Below, in pieces: positions 1 to 14,700 of a DNA stretch of 64,000 nucleotides. Each line of letters opens with the position of its first letter. Positions within the stretch are counted from its first letter, which is position 1. This DNA is from Spirodela intermedia (Eukaryota; Streptophyta; Magnoliopsida; Alismatales; Araceae). The notes beneath the pieces were generated by a model that saw only the letters and a list, made by a program, of their open reading frames with translations, was not told the DNA's origin and did not search any database. Where the stretch lies: the NCBI GenBank assembly GCA_902729315.2, contig LR746273.1:5123001-5187000 (forward strand), written 5' to 3'. The position numbers were made by a program, and so were the translations under genes.

Positions 1-3000
1 ATTGTTAGGATTAAGACCCTCAATTCTATTGATTATGAATCCAGTGATCTTTTCTAAACTTTGTTCAAAGATGCAACAAAATTATAATGAACTCATCATA
101 GTCAATTGCCTGGACCACTACGCACAAAATTTTAATCAGGAATCTAATTGAGAAAATTAGTTAACTATATTTATTTTTGAAATAGTTTTCAGTTTTTTAT
201 TCAAACCTTATTCTATTATCTTTTTCTTGAGGATCCTTTTCACAATTTTGTGCATGAGAAACATAATAAAAAAACAAATGGAGTTAGATCTAATGATTTA
301 AAAATTTATCAAGAATAAGCAGAATATTAATATTTTATGATTAATTATATTTTTATATTTTATGGTTGTTTGTAAACAACAAAAAATATTTTGGAGAATA
401 TTTTATTATATATTCTAACAAAAAGAATGTATGGTTTTGAGAATAGTTTGGAGAAATACGTAGATCAACAAGCACAATATGTAATTTGGAGAATATATAT
501 GTTTGCCATTAATGTAAAAACCTAGGGTCAATTATAAAAAATGATCTGCCTGAATTTGCCATCGAGAAAAATAAGTTTATGTTGATGATAAATTGATAAG
601 ACATTTCAAAAAGGGATTAATAACATCAATGAGAATATTATTGAGAGAATATGCTTGTATAGAACCTCTTCAAGTATATTTCCAACATGATCAAATACTA
701 GCTATCTAACGTTTTAGTAGAAGACTTCTCTAATGGTTTCTAGCAAGCAAGATATTAACATAAGATTCTAGATCGATATTGTCTATGAATAGAGCGAGAC
801 CATTGGGATTTCTTTTTACCCAAGGGAGATTAATTAAATTAGACATAGGAAAGTTAAAGACCAAAAACATGTAGCCCAAAATTCCCAAATAAGTAAAGCC
901 TGCTAGCCTTAGGTTGCACAAATAATCCAAAATATGTTATAGTGTCGTGTGATATGTAATTATGCTATTTTCTCTAGGAAATGTTATTTTTAATATATTT
1001 TATCACATTTAGAGGTTTAAAGCTACTGTTTACCAATTTAAAGTGGTATTCACTATAAGATGGACATTTTTTCTAGAATAAAAAAAATATTTCTATCTCT
1101 CTCAATGATTTAAGCTGTATTTCAGTCTTTTGATCTCCATAGTTAAGACACATGCCAATATTACATTCTTTAAACTTTAGTGTTTCTCAATCTAGACACA
1201 CATTAAACTTGTACATATTATCTCCAGATCTATATAATTTATCTCAACTAGTAGGGGGGAAATAGTGACATGTTCCTGTTGTAAATCTTGGTGGTACATT
1301 GGTTGCATCAAGCCCCATGACCCCAATATAGAACCAAATGAAAGGAAGGCCCAACAAACACAACCCAAATATATTCATGTTATGTCAACTGAATCCTATA
1401 TTTTGCACAATTTAGCTTGTCTTTCCTAATTTTTAATACAGGTTAATCTTTTAAAATAGTTTTCTGAAAGATAGTTTTCTGACCAAAACATATTTTCAGC
1501 AATTTTCTTCTTGTAAATTCCAGGAATAATCTTGTTCTCATCACTTGTAAATTCAAGGATATGTTAAATTCCATTGAAATTTCCAAGAAGGACTCAAAAT
1601 GTACAAACCTAGAACAAAAGAAAAACATAACATGTGGAAAACGAAAATGGAATCATATAGGTGGCGGAAGCATCTTCTACCCTACAAGGTGCCCCTCATT
1701 AAATAGGCGTAGTGTAGTTCAAAATCTCATAGCTGATAGAATTTAATAAGAAAATATGTTTATAAATAACATAATGATAATGTTTAGGGCCTTAAGGTCC
1801 ACGTAGGTAGCTCTATTTGGGCTTTCAAAGTTTTACCATTTTCAGGCTTTTTAGGCTCACTATTCAACCATGTTTCCTATGAATCTATTACACATTAGTC
1901 CTTCACACTTGAAAATATCTTCAACTCAATCAGTCATGGGTAGGTAGATAGCATGGACTCAAAGTACTCATTTTCTATCATCTTGATAGAGGCATCATTA
2001 GACAAGTCTTCTAGTATGCAAATAATATATATGAGGCTTGTATTAAGATTAGTAATATAGTTAACAATGCCTTTCTGAACTATTATTCTCATTAGTCTCA
2101 TCAACATTTTTTGAAAACTCTCTTTTAGGTAGTAAGTTCTAGATGATCATCTGTTTAAAACTCAAGATATTTTTTCTATTTCTTTATGAAAATTATTTAT
2201 ATTTTCTCTACCATGATAAATTGGATCAACACAAAGCTTTCATGACATTCCCCAAATAATATTTTACATGCTTTTTTCAACTGCACATTGAATGCTATTT
2301 TAATCTACCCAACTTTATGAAGTGGTGTTTTTATATACATACATTCCTAGTTTTTCAGCCAGAATATAAGAAATCATTTTTATATAAATCTATTACTAAT
2401 AATCACATTACATATAATCTTACTATGTAAATATTGAGGTGTTGTGTGTTGATGTGACTTAGTCATTATTTATTAAATAATGTAAATTTAAAATTTATAA
2501 AACTGAAAATATTAATTTTTAGAATTTTAAAATTATTTTAAACATTATATCAATTATAATATGATAAAATCTCTAAAAATAATAAAAAAATTCCAGATCA
2601 ATCATAGGATGTAAAATAATATCATGTAAAATTTCAATTTTTTTTTCAAAGAATATGATTTTCTATGATTTTTAGACAAAAAGATTGTAATAAAATTCTT
2701 TTAAAAATTAGGTAGTAAAAGAAAAATTTAGGTGTTGATGTCAACACCCAAAGAATGATAATTTAGATAAAAATAGAGTTCCGTCCAATAATTATTGCAT
2801 AAATGATTATAGACAATTTGATTGATGAAATCAAAATCTATAAACATCAAATTAATTGTAATAGCTTAAAAAAGAGTTTTGAAACTTAAATTCAAGTAAA
2901 TTATCATTAATCTAAAGATTAAATGAGTTTAAACAAAGAAAAATAAAATTCTAACATTGTAACAATGCTGTTTATAGAATCTTTTTTAATGATTACAATT

Positions 3001-6000
3001 AACAAAGAAAAAATAATCTTTTTTAAAGTTGATCTTCATCATTGATCCGTGAATACTTTAATCTTTTTCTTAAAATTCTAATGTTGTAATGATGATTAAT
3101 TGTAACGATGATTTGTGAATATCATTGATGATGATTCTATTGATGATCAATTGCTTCTATCGACTTAATCATTGATCGAAATTCTTCTTTTAACATAGGA
3201 GTATTTTCAATATTATCTTTCCAATGTGTTATGCCTCTATTTTGGTTTGCACATTAGTTTTATCTAGAAGTTTGAGATGAATATAAGTCTAAACCTCATT
3301 CCTTATTCGAGTTTCCTATCACACAAACAAAATGACTAAGGCCAGCTAAGGAGAGCATCCCATGAAATCAAGGGGTCTACCCCACATACACAAGTGTGAC
3401 AAGATCATACCTTTCCCTATGCTTGGTTGGCCCCTAATGACATGGAAGATGAATGATGCACACATGTTCTATGTTGGTTCCTTAACCACTCAAGCCCAAC
3501 TTATAGCTTCCTAGACTATGCTTTCCACTTGCGTGCAGCACCATTCAAGTTAGCTGTAGAGTGTTAGTTGACTAACATGTTCCTCCTTTTACATATATTT
3601 GTATATATTTCTCCATTTTAACTCAAAAGTCTGCGTATAAAAATCATATAAAATCACATAATCAACCACAAATTCACATTACCTCACATAAAAATCATTT
3701 TTTTCTATTTAACACAAATATGTGTATATTTATTATGAGTTAATTCATAACACTAATACTTTAAACCATTAATAACTCATGACAGTAAACATTTAACAGG
3801 TATATTCAAAAGGTTCTATTGTGTTAACCATTATGAACATATGAGTTTTGTACCTATCTACCTTACTTAGACTATGGTGTTGTGGCAAATCTTGTTACTA
3901 TGTTTATTAGAGGTTGCAAGGTGGCTTGTGCAAACCTTATGGCTACTATATTTTCATTTTTTGTACAGAAGATCACATCATAATCAAACTACTAGATTAG
4001 GGTCTTTGCCATACAATAATAGTAATTTGGTGTCTTTTGATTCCATTAGCTTATCACTAAGTTTTAAAAAATGTTGTAAGGTTAATCTCTCCTAAATTTT
4101 GTATATTTCATCACTGCTAAAAAGAGAAATCATATGAGTTTTGATTATGATAAATTAATGAGAGATAATATTATATAAATTATTCATATATTGTGGAATA
4201 AATCCATTACTTTTTTTCAATTTTAATATTTCTGGTACAAGATCACTAATTATGTTTTTGTTTATTCATAGTCTTCAAATGTTGAGTGCACATTGGTAAT
4301 CACTCACACCATGTAAATTGTATTACCCTTCAAAGCTATATGCTAAAAAATTACCTATTTTCCTTCTTTAATTTCTATAATTTAAAAAGCTTTTCCCTAT
4401 GAGCTAGTAGAGAAGTGCTATGCTGAAAGATAATAAAAACTAGGTATATAAACCTTCATTCAATGTTCTTTTAAATTCTCATTGTCAAATCTACAAATAC
4501 AACATGATTATTTGGAAATTTTCTTTTCTCTTTATTATCAATTACTTCCTTGCCTACATTGTGTAATGACTACAAATGTCACTCTCATGTTAGAGTTTGC
4601 TTGAAACACATGGTGCATGATATAATATAGATCAAAGATATTTTGATTTGGACTGATTTACAACTTTAAAATAACCTAATGTAACTAAAGCTAGGATGAA
4701 ATGGCAAAATAGTGTGAGTCCTCAAGATGTGTGAAAGTATATTTTTAGCTCTTGTACAAGTCATCTAAAACACATGGGAAAGTATGTTTCCTTCTTTTAT
4801 ACACGACTTACATAGGCAAGAACTGAGATCAAATAAAGAGTATACTATCGTGCAAGAGTTCTCATATAAGAGGCAATGGTTACTCAATTCATGAATAAAA
4901 AAATTAGTTGGGGCCCTCTTAGAAGATTCAAGTTGGGACTGACTTCACCCTCCTAGGCCTTCTTAGACAATTCCTTCATTGCGAATTCTATGTTATGTTA
5001 GATATCTTTATTTTAGATGACTTCTTATGACTAATTGGGTTAATTAGGATGCAGTTGTTGAGTTTAAGGTTGCATTTAGATCAAGAAAAGGGGATTGAAT
5101 TAATCAATTTCTAATCCTTAAATCATATTATGTTTTGTTGAATGTATTACCCTTCTCAAAAATCTTATGTCATATAATCTTCCTAGGATAATAGGTGTAA
5201 GACTAAGGGGTTTTAAAATGATTGAAGCCAATGCCTATGCTCATTCTTCAAGAAAAATCTTTCTTAGGTTTCATTAATATTAATCATTATTATAAGAACC
5301 GTTGATTGTTGAGTAAAACTTTCTTAGAATTTCACTCAAAAATATTAAGGAAGCAAAATAATTAATACCAAAAATTTCAACGACATATTTTATTGCAAGC
5401 ACCTCTTATTAAGGCATTGTATTGTCTTCTATTCTTCATACTCAACCTTTGAAACCTCAAGATGCCTAGCCCACTATTTTCAGGTTGTCTCTATTGAAAA
5501 TTTCTTTTGCCCTTCCTTTCATTAAATTTGACACCATATATCAATCTCCCCTACTGGAAAAAGAATTTTCCTTTGAGGTTGAGTTTGATTATGGGTCCCC
5601 TTTTTGGGATTCTTCAAAAAATTTCTATGGGGGGTTGCTCTTGTGCTCATAATTAGTGTTTTTAAATGACTTTGAACCATGATACATCTTCATGTGAAAA
5701 AAATTGAAAATATCAAAAGTTGTTGAACTTTTGTATAATTAAAATTTCGATCCAAAAACATTGGTAAAGGATTGGAAGTTTTGGCTTGAAATGTATAAGA
5801 CACTAAATAATTGTTCAGGAATCAAAATTGGACCTTGAATTCACAACACATGAATTTCTCTCAATCCTTGAACGGACAAAGATTAATCACGACAATCTTT
5901 GAATCACAAGGATCATGAAATTCCTCATATATCAAGAAACCCTTCAACATTGTTTTAATATTTATTGATGAAGTAAAAATTCTAGAGAGGATAAAAATTT

Positions 6001-7081
6001 AAGACTCAAAATATAGAATTAGAGAAAGAGGAAATAAGCAAGGAAGATATAGCGTAGTTAATCCACAAGATGAGGAAAAATTAAACCCGAATCTACAAAG
6101 ATTAGAATTTTTAACCCTTGAATCAACAAAGATATCTATCCTAAATCAATGAGGGATCTACTTATATCTACAAGCAAAAGTGTCAAAAAGGGAAGGAAGT
6201 TGATTAATGCATAAAACTAAATGAGGAATATGATGTTCAAGCCCATTCATAGGCTAAAAGGAGAAGGTAGCACCACCTAGGACTTTTCTACTTGAGCTAA
6301 CATGTTTTTGGCTGATTTTGGTTAACCCAATTTTGATTATACTGGGCCGATTTAAATAAAACTATTTAAGTTAATTTGGTCTCGTTACTTAAAACCTCTA
6401 TAGGGTTTGGATCCTCTTTATTAGGCTTGGGCCTTCATAAATGGCATGACTTCAAGTCAACGCTCAAAAGAGCCCTCACAAAGATAATGGTTGACGAGGT
6501 TTAAGTCTTTGATTCATAATCTCATGCTAATCACAATAGGGAGCAAGGTCAAACCTTTAATTTACAAGCAACCAAATATAGATCATTGAATTTATTGGGA
6601 ATGAATGGGGTGAACCATGAATCCGAAAGGATTGGTAAATAATGTTTTAATTGAGTCTAAAAACAGAAAAATATTTTAAAATTATAAACGAGTATTTCCT
6701 TTTCAAAATAAAAATTGAAAATTTTCAAATACTTCTGTCCCAAAGGAGTGTCACATCAAGAAAATAGGGTGCGATTTTTTAAATACGAAAATATTATAAT
6801 TAAATGTACGTTAGATTTATAATCTGTCTAAAAATAATATTTTTTTGTGTGAGTTACTGTTTTAAACATTTATTAAAAGGATACAGGCACGAAGGATACG
6901 CGAGCTGTAGGCCGAAGTCCGCAGTCTCTCATATTGGGGAAGGGGCAGAGAGATATACACAGGGAAAGTTGCCCTTTTCTCCATCTTGCTCGAAAATCTC
7001 GTCAAACTCCTGTTTCTACCGTCTACACGGCCGCCCATCGAAACAACGAACGGCGTCCATCTCCCGCCTGCCAGCGGAAGG
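1..7081. other. AT-rich intergenic region, no gene recognised
   Basis: No open frame here has a recognisable family, a splice pattern or codon bias. The sequence is strongly AT-rich and looks like old, mutated repeat DNA. One part, about 2449-3815, is a copy of a dispersed repeat that recurs at 33575-35225 (listed separately). The short open frames at 3874-4095 and 1561-1746 match nothing I know. Composition changes sharply near 6880, where the GC-richer leader of the E2 gene begins. The last 200 bases before 7082 are probably its promoter and 5' UTR, but I see no clear TATA box. Confidence 0.6.
2449..3815. repeat. Dispersed repeat, copy 1 (unclassified, diverged)
   Basis: This stretch aligns by eye with 33575-35225 in the same orientation. 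Shared blocks include one opening with a GTGAC(T/C)TA(G/A)TCATT-like string, one around AAAGAATATGAT, one around TTTAGGTGT followed later by GATAATTT, one around AATGATTATAGA, and near the far end ATCACATAAT(C/T)A, AACACAAATAT and TTATTAACTCATGA-like strings. The middle differs more than the ends. No coding potential is visible. It could be a solo LTR or a non-autonomous element. The borders are approximate and no target-site duplication was identified. Confidence 0.6.
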
Positions 7082-10000
7082 ATGACCAGCACATCCTCCC
7101 CATCCACTAAGGTGAGTATTATCTTCATCCTGCAATAAATCTTCACCCGGTTCATTTCCCCAGGTCGTTTCCTGCGCTCCTGCCGTTGTGTTTCGCGGTT
7201 CCGCCAGTGATTCATACTTTCCCCTGTTACATGTTGACGGTCTTTTTGTTTTCTTCTGATAGGCCTTGAGCAAAATTGCGTGCAATCGGCTGCAGAAGGA
7301 GCTCGCGGAATGGCAGGTCAACCCCCCTTTCGGCTTCAAGCACAAGATCAGCGATAATCTCCAGAGGTTGTGTCAGGGATTTCTTCCATAGCCGTGTCGA
7401 TGTTTATTTTCTCTCCTGGGTTCTTTCCTTTTCTCCTTTATCCTGTAATATGTTTAATATTTTAGAGCGTGCGTTGAATTTTGTTTTACAACGGGTACAG
7501 GTGGATAATCGAAGTGGCAGGAGCACCGGGGACTCTGTATGTAAGCGAGACATACCAGCTGCAAGTTGACTTCCCCGAGCATTACCCAATGGAAGCCCCC
7601 CAGGTGAACCAAAGGATCAAATTCTCTCTCCATGTCCTTTACTATGTGAAGAATCAGATTCGTTTATTTATTCTGAGTTATCCACTTGTCGTTTTCCTTT
7701 CATCGCCTTTTGCTTTTTCTTTCAATTGGTCAGCACTTTCTGTGGCTAACGCTTAGTTGGATCAGGTTATTTTTCTCCAACCTGCTCCCCTACATCCTCA
7801 TATTTACAGCAATGGGCATATATGTTTAGGTGAGCATTCTGTTCTCGTTTCCACCGAAGTAGCTCAGACTACGTTGTTTTCTCTTTTTAACAAAGTTTCT
7901 GGAAGTGTTATGTTGCTTCAAGTCTGCTTAATTTATTTTTCTTCATTTTGTTCTCTCAAATATTGCTTCAACTTTTTTTTCCTTGAGCTTTTAAGCATCA
8001 TTTGTGTCTATTGAATGTTTGGAGTCTCAATTTTTGAATGTGCTGCAAAGTTCCATATACTTTGCTTGATGTGCCACAAACATGTTCTGAAGCTATCCAC
8101 GGCCAGACACACACAAGGCAACTTTGCAGTTGGGTGGCTTCTCAAACAATGATCCATGTGAGCCAGGGTACTATTTAGATCTGAAGTAGGGAAATTTACA
8201 TTTAGTTAGTTTATAGGAAGAGGGTCGGTGTATCTAGTTCTGCTGAAACATTAGGTATCTCTGCCTCCCATTAAAGCCCAGCGAATTCCTTTATTTTACC
8301 ACATTTAGAGGTGATAGAAACTTTTAGTATTCTTTGTTGTGCTTTTTTCTGCTTGAAATTACTTGTCTTGATCGGATTATGGTATATATGACTTCATGAC
8401 TAGCAACATGACCAGAAAGGGTTGGGGGCTGAGCATCGGCTAAGTGGTTTGTCTAATAAATTGGTATCTATTCATAGACATTTCTCTTGAAATATTTAGT
8501 GTTTAAAATTTCGTTTACTAAAAATGGATGCACCCAGACAAAAGAAATTTTCACCATTTATAATGTGAAGCTCACCCATGTGGCCTGGTTGTCATTTTTC
8601 ACTAAGACTTTGTGTTTGCATAGTTTTTCTGTTTTCTTTTTTGGTGATACTTGAAATGGATTTGACGTTTTGCTGTCATCTTGCCGCCAATAGGGTGCCT
8701 GATTTGTTTATTGATTATCCTGTATAAATGATATATTTATCTCTCATTGGTGTCATTCATTCCGATCTAACTGCAGTACGATACAATGAATTGTCTCTCC
8801 CGTATAAATGATATATTTATATCTCCTGCTGTGAAGAAGTAATTGTCTTCCATTTTTGGATAAAATCAAATCGTTAGTGTGATGTCCATGTATGTTCATG
8901 GCAATGGCATAAGCATGCGCACTTTTTAAAATCAAGATTTGGGCAAAAACCTGTACTGTCTCTTTATGGCAAAATGCGATGTTTACCATAACATCTCGAA
9001 CACACTTTTGTTAAATTCTTTGTTAAAATTGTTTTGATGATAACCTTTAACCTAAATATCTGTGCGGAGGAAACTCAGAACTGCCAGAATGGTTTGTTTT
9101 CTCCTCTGCAGTTAGGATTAGTAGCTTGATTTATATTCCCTTCGATTTGCATCCATGTAAACATGAACTTGCTCTTTTCATTCCGGTCAGATTGTTGGAA
9201 CATGCTATCACTGAATAATTCATTTGTGTCATTGAATAACATGCACTATGGGCCACTGGAAGAGAAATTTTCAGCTCGTTGGTGTCAGTGTTTTCATAAT
9301 AAAATTAGATGAAGATCATATCCATTAACACAATGGTTCTCACCTTTTTACATATCCCCTTGCTTGTTATTCATGGACGACCCAGATGTAGGAATGCCCC
9401 ACGAAACATTTCTTGACTACTAAATTCATCACGCAAATTAGAGAAACTCTTGCCCTGCCTTGCTTTCCTTTAACTGGATCTCTGCTCTCAGAATTAAAAT
9501 CTCTGTTCTAGGTATGCCGCCACCTGGTGACAAGTCTAAATATTGGTTTAAAATTTGAATTCCTCTGTCATCGTTCTCCTATTCTTTATTATTTGGAGTA
9601 TATGATGTGTTTTGGGAAGGTTTCTTTTTGAAATTGTGGAGACTAGCATGCATGCCAAACATTTTGGGATCTCCATCATTTTTTACTGTGGGCTGCTGTG
9701 CAGACAAGTCAGGCAAAAATCAAGTACCATGTCTTTCTGTCTAATGACTGTGGGTTCTATCTTCAAATGATTTGCTTTTCGCATTAACCAAAAAATATTG
9801 GCAGGAAAAAAAATAAATTCATATGATTCAAAAAATCACATTTTCCAACAGTTTCCTTTTAATGCTTTGCAACCACCTCGTTACTGGCTTTTCTTAGTGA
9901 TTTTTCACGGGGATTTACATTATTATATGGGTAGTCTCTCGTTTCTTTTTCTACACTGAAATGTCCATGCTGGCCTATGTGATGGTTCGATACTATTTCT

Positions 10001-11750
10001 TATATCAAAAACAGCAGACATTTATTAGATAACTTTTAACATAGATTACCGTGCTCTATCTTCGGACTTGTAACTTATTTTGCACGAAGAGTTGGTTTTT
10101 CTTTGGTTTAACTATCTGATAATAATGAAATGATGGTATCTATTATTTATGGTTGATGAATGATTTTTGGTTGCAAGTTCTTCCAAACTGGCTCAGATCA
10201 TGCTTCTATTCTGGGTTTTGGACCACAAATTAACTGTTTCTATTTAAGAGGTAGTACTGCTTTTGCTATCTCATGAAAGAGATATCTGTCGAAGAAAATC
10301 TCTGTAATCCAAGAAAATGGACCAAAAAAATGTAAATTTAAGTACCTTGTGACGCCTAAAAATACATTAATATTCACCAAGCCTTTGAAAACTTTGAAGT
10401 GATTTCAACATTAGACAAAAATGAAATTGATGAAAACACTTAGTTACTGAGTTTACTTTGATCATATGGTCCCATCTCATATGGATGAGCTTAGTGTGTT
10501 GCCATGAAGATGGAGGATCATTTGAAGTGCAGTTCATGAGGATGGGAGTAGTTTTAGTTCCAGTCTGGTGTTTCCAACAGGATTGTTCAGTCAGACGTAT
10601 CAGCTTTCCTTCCTTACTGTTTATTATTTGGTCAGTTCCAAGCCCAGAACCGACCAGTCTGCACTGGGACCTGCAATTTTCTATCCATTTCTATGAGGAA
10701 CTGACCGTTTGGGAAAATTGAGTGGGCATAAAGTTAATTCCCAAGTGAAAGAAGAAAAATGGTCGAAAGCATCAAAGGCATCAAGGCCATATTGCCAACC
10801 AGGGTGCCCTAATTAAAGGAAGACGTGTTATAAAAATTTCTTCTTTTATTTTTGAAAATGGTCTCAGCAGTTCAGTGCCCTCTTTTCACACTGAGGGAGC
10901 GTCTGGAAAGGCATAGATGCTCCATAGGGAACTCCTTACTGAAGAGGATTATTCGACAATTTCTTAGATTAACTACCTAAGATTTCAGAGAAATACATCA
11001 GCATGCCTTGCATACTACATCTAACAGAAAGTGTTTCCCCTGGATTGTTCTGTCCTTTTTAAAGAGTAAAAAATGACCGTTGAATATATTTTCTGATATT
11101 TTGGGGCATTCCACATTTAGAACAAGAGGAAATCTACCACATAAAAATATCCATGCACCGTAGAAGAAAGACATCAAGTGGTAGATAATTTCTTTGAAGG
11201 AATTTAGTAGTCAGCTAAGGTTTTTGCTCCTGCAATGGACCATCCTTACAAGCCTGCCGAAATGCTACACTGAACTGAGTTAAAACTAACGAATCCGTGT
11301 AGAATATTATCCGTGGTGTCAATATTTCATTAAGTTTCTTTGGCCAGAACAATATCGCTTTTTATTTCCTTATAGTTTATTTTATTTGACACAATGTGTT
11401 GGTTTCCCATTTTTCATAGCTGAAATGTCACTTAATGTTTCATTTTGAGTTTCCCCAGAAGGTTTTCATTTGATTGAGTTTGGCAGATATACTCTATGAT
11501 TCCTGGTCTCCGGCCATGACTGTAAGCTCTGTGTGCATCAGCATTCTCTCAATGCTGTCGAGCTCTACTGTGAAGGTTCGGAAACCCATATTGAGCATAC
11601 CGAGACATCTCACATTTGAATGGAATCTGACGATGCCCATCCATTTTCATGCAGCAACGGCCCCCTGACAATGACCGCTATGTGAGGAACTGCCAGAATG
11701 GGAGGTCTCCCAAGGAGACGAGATGGTGGTTCCATGATGACAAAGTGTAA
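7082..11750 (+). CDS. UBC16: Ubiquitin-conjugating enzyme E2, UBE2W-like (UBC15-18 group), 6 exons
   Basis: Exons 7082-7111, 7263-7366, 7501-7603, 7766-7829, 11487-11575 and 11655-11750 join to 486 nt, 161 aa, the length expected for plant UBC15-18 proteins. The E2 core is complete: the N-terminal helix (LSKIACNRLQKELAEWQ), the FPEHYPMEAPQV turn, and the active-site segment HPHIYSNGHICLDI with the ubiquitin-accepting cysteine at residue 99. The C-terminus RWWFHDDKV is diagnostic of the UBE2W-type family; human UBE2W ubiquitinates protein N-termini, so the same activity here is inference. All introns are GT-AG. Intron 4 is 3.66 kb; intron 5 is only 79 bp with a weak donor (GTTCGG). The ATG follows a GC-rich leader, and no in-frame upstream start is needed. 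The exact paralogue among UBC15-18 cannot be fixed from sequence alone. Confidence 0.94.
7830..11486 (+). other. Intron 4 of the E2 gene (3.66 kb)
   Basis: A phase-1 intron splitting the aspartate codon directly after the catalytic Cys-Leu. It is non-coding, T-rich and of ordinary plant intron composition. A 19-bp string (GTATAAATGATATATTTAT) occurs twice, at 8722-8740 and 8802-8820, exactly 80 bp apart, which suggests a small local duplication. The open frame at 10458-10721 has no recognisable content. I see no transposon ends. Confidence 0.8.
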
Positions 11751-14700
11751 GACATCGAGTCAGGAAGAACCCTGTACATGGCCGCCCCGCCCCAGTGGTG
11801 GGAGTGAGGAGGGGCCTTGAATTAAACATTCAACGGTTGCTGTAAAGATTCGAACTTTCGTCTTCATTGCACTGAAACTGCAGAACCCAGCAGCTTTGCG
11901 TGGTGGATAACGTGTGATGCTAACTTGTTTTCTCTCGTCTTAAAAGTGTCACCAGACACAGTTCTATATTTTTTCTGTGCATTCGGAGCTTTGATTGGCC
12001 GCTTCAGATTGTGGGAATCGTTTGCACGAAGGCTCATTTTCTCACCCTCTCCTTCCCCAGAGCTCCAGTCCCCAGGGCACAGCCAGCTTGAAGCATGGAG
12101 TGGAGTCTCAGAATATCATGTCAGACGTAGCCTTTGCGGGTTTATATACTAAGTTGTTCTATTTTTAGGCCTACAAATCAGTTGAACGATATATCATTAA
12201 TGTGACTTTAATCCATGCTAAAACGCTTTAAAAAGAGGGGATATATCCAGGGTACTTCCATTCCAGCAAAGAGGGTTGAGGCGCAATTTCAGGGCTTAGA
12301 GACTAGGAGAAGGGCGGATGGTTGCCAGGGGGAGGGAAGCTGTTTTGAGAGAAGGGCGGAGGGGTACTAGGGAAGAGTTGTGTCAGGCCTGAGGAAGGGC
12401 AACCAGAAGAAGATTGATAAGGGTCAATGTGGATATTAGCTTGCTAAAGAAAGTCAGTCTTAAGGTTCTAATTACGTGGAAAACACAAGGTTTAATTCCG
12501 GGATGAAGTAATTCAGTCTTATCAATAATATCCCACAAGAGTTTCCTATCTTGTTATTGTCTAAGAGGTAGCTCCTCACCCATTTAAACCATTCATGATG
12601 AAGTTTTCTCAAGTTGTTGAGATAATAGACATCTCAATTTGTATCCATATCTGATAACATTTCTCACAATACATATACATACATCATTGTCGCGAGATTA
12701 ATGTAATGAAATTCTTGAATCCAAGCCCATTAAATAAAAATCATAATTAATATTTAAGAGAAATGGTGTCCAAGAAGCTCAATCATTAATTGCTCAAGAA
12801 TTTCTTCAAATAGTACAAAAAAATAGGAATGACTGGCTCCTGTTTGATTACAAGAAACTCGCCCAAATATAATTTTTTATTCTCAGGAAATATCTAACAG
12901 GGAATTAATGGTCATCTTTTTTAAACTTAAAATGAACTATTATTCAAGGATTTCAGTCCTTGAGAATACATGATTGCAATTTCTTCATATATAGTTGTAA
13001 GGCATTGTGATTATCTTGAACCTAATGTACATCTCTAAGAAGAAATTTTTGCAATCTTTTTGAAATGAGTTATTTGATTTTACATCCTCACAAGCCAGTT
13101 GACTAATTTGAAGGATGAACTTCAAAAAAAAATATTTAAGAAAGTGACATCTGGACGCCCATTAAATTAATGAGTCTTTTAGTAAAACAATTAAGGTTGA
13201 TTTGATTCTGAAATAGGATAAATTATGCAAGTCTAGCATAAATAAGTTCATAGTTTTTCCCAGTATTACTTTGTTTACATTTTCCATGGACTGCAAGATC
13301 AACTTTTTTATCTAGATCATTGAATTTAAATTATATTTCATCATCTGACTCTTCAAATTACTTTTACTTCAACTTTTTCCCTTTGCTTCTTTGTAAATTG
13401 ATTAAAATTGTCTTTGAGATCAACCTTAGACTTATCCTAGTTTTTAGCACAACAAAAATTTACTTTGAGAGTTCAACAAGCTTTCATGGTGCTCCATGAT
13501 AATGTCATAATGTTATGTTGAAAATCTCTCAATTTATTTAATATTTTTATATAGGATTACAAACAAATTCTAGTGAAGTTACAGAAGCAGCCCCCCATGT
13601 TGCATGAGAGACTTAGCCTGCAAGTTTGCCAAAAAATTTGATGATTGACATAAACCCATATCTGTTAGTTTAGCTTTACAAATTGACCAGTATAAGATTT
13701 CTTTTGGAGCCCAAAACCTTATATTTTTCTGGCAAGTTTATTCAAGTATGCTCACAAGGAAATGTTTGGGACTTATTAAGCCCTTTTTTACTTCTGAACT
13801 TATTGATAAAAACATAGAAGATTACTTGGGTGGGTAATCACCTTTACTATGAGACAAGTTAAAATGAAGAATCAAGTTACTTGGGTAAATCCCCTTCATG
13901 GTCAGCCAAAAATGATTTCTTGAAGAGGTATTTCCAAAAGGAATCTGCAAAGCTCTCTTTCTTCAAGAGGAAACCATCATTGAATCCCCTCATGAGCTCC
14001 CTAGAATTGTACTGAAGAATACACTAAGAAAAAACTAAACAAAGAAATCATATGCAGTGGAGTTTAGTGTGAGAAAGTTGTGAGAATTGATCTAAATTGG
14101 TCTGGAAAAAATATAATATATATTACTAAAAATATAAGGTTTTACATATTTTCTGCAATAGAAAATATGAAAATGTCTCTTAATAGGTTTTACAACTATT
14201 TCTTGAGCAGCATTATATAGTTTGAATCAAAAATCAAGGAAAGTTTAATCTATCATTTTTTTAATATTTTACCTTTTTGATTTTTGAAATATTAATGTGT
14301 TTTGTGCAATTCAATCGAGTGGAAATGTGTTTTAATTATTATACTAATTTCCTCATGAGCTGGAAAAACATTGACAAAAAATATTCTTCTTTTAGTATAT
14401 GACTGAAATTATAATACCTTGAAAGAAGAATGATAAATCTTATGTGGATGATGCAAATCGATCTCCTTATGTTCATGACAAATGGAGGCACTCTCTTATC
14501 AAGGGATTACATTCAAGTTTACTAATTTGCAAAAGTGTGGAGAGTGTAACCACTATTGACTTTTGATTTAATAATGGTTTGACATCCACAAAATATAAAA
14601 GGGTGAAATATTCATTCAACATATTCATGCAATGACAATTTTAATTTTCATGCCAGAAAGAAAATTGACCTCTTCAAGAATCCTACAAAAGTAGGAATGA

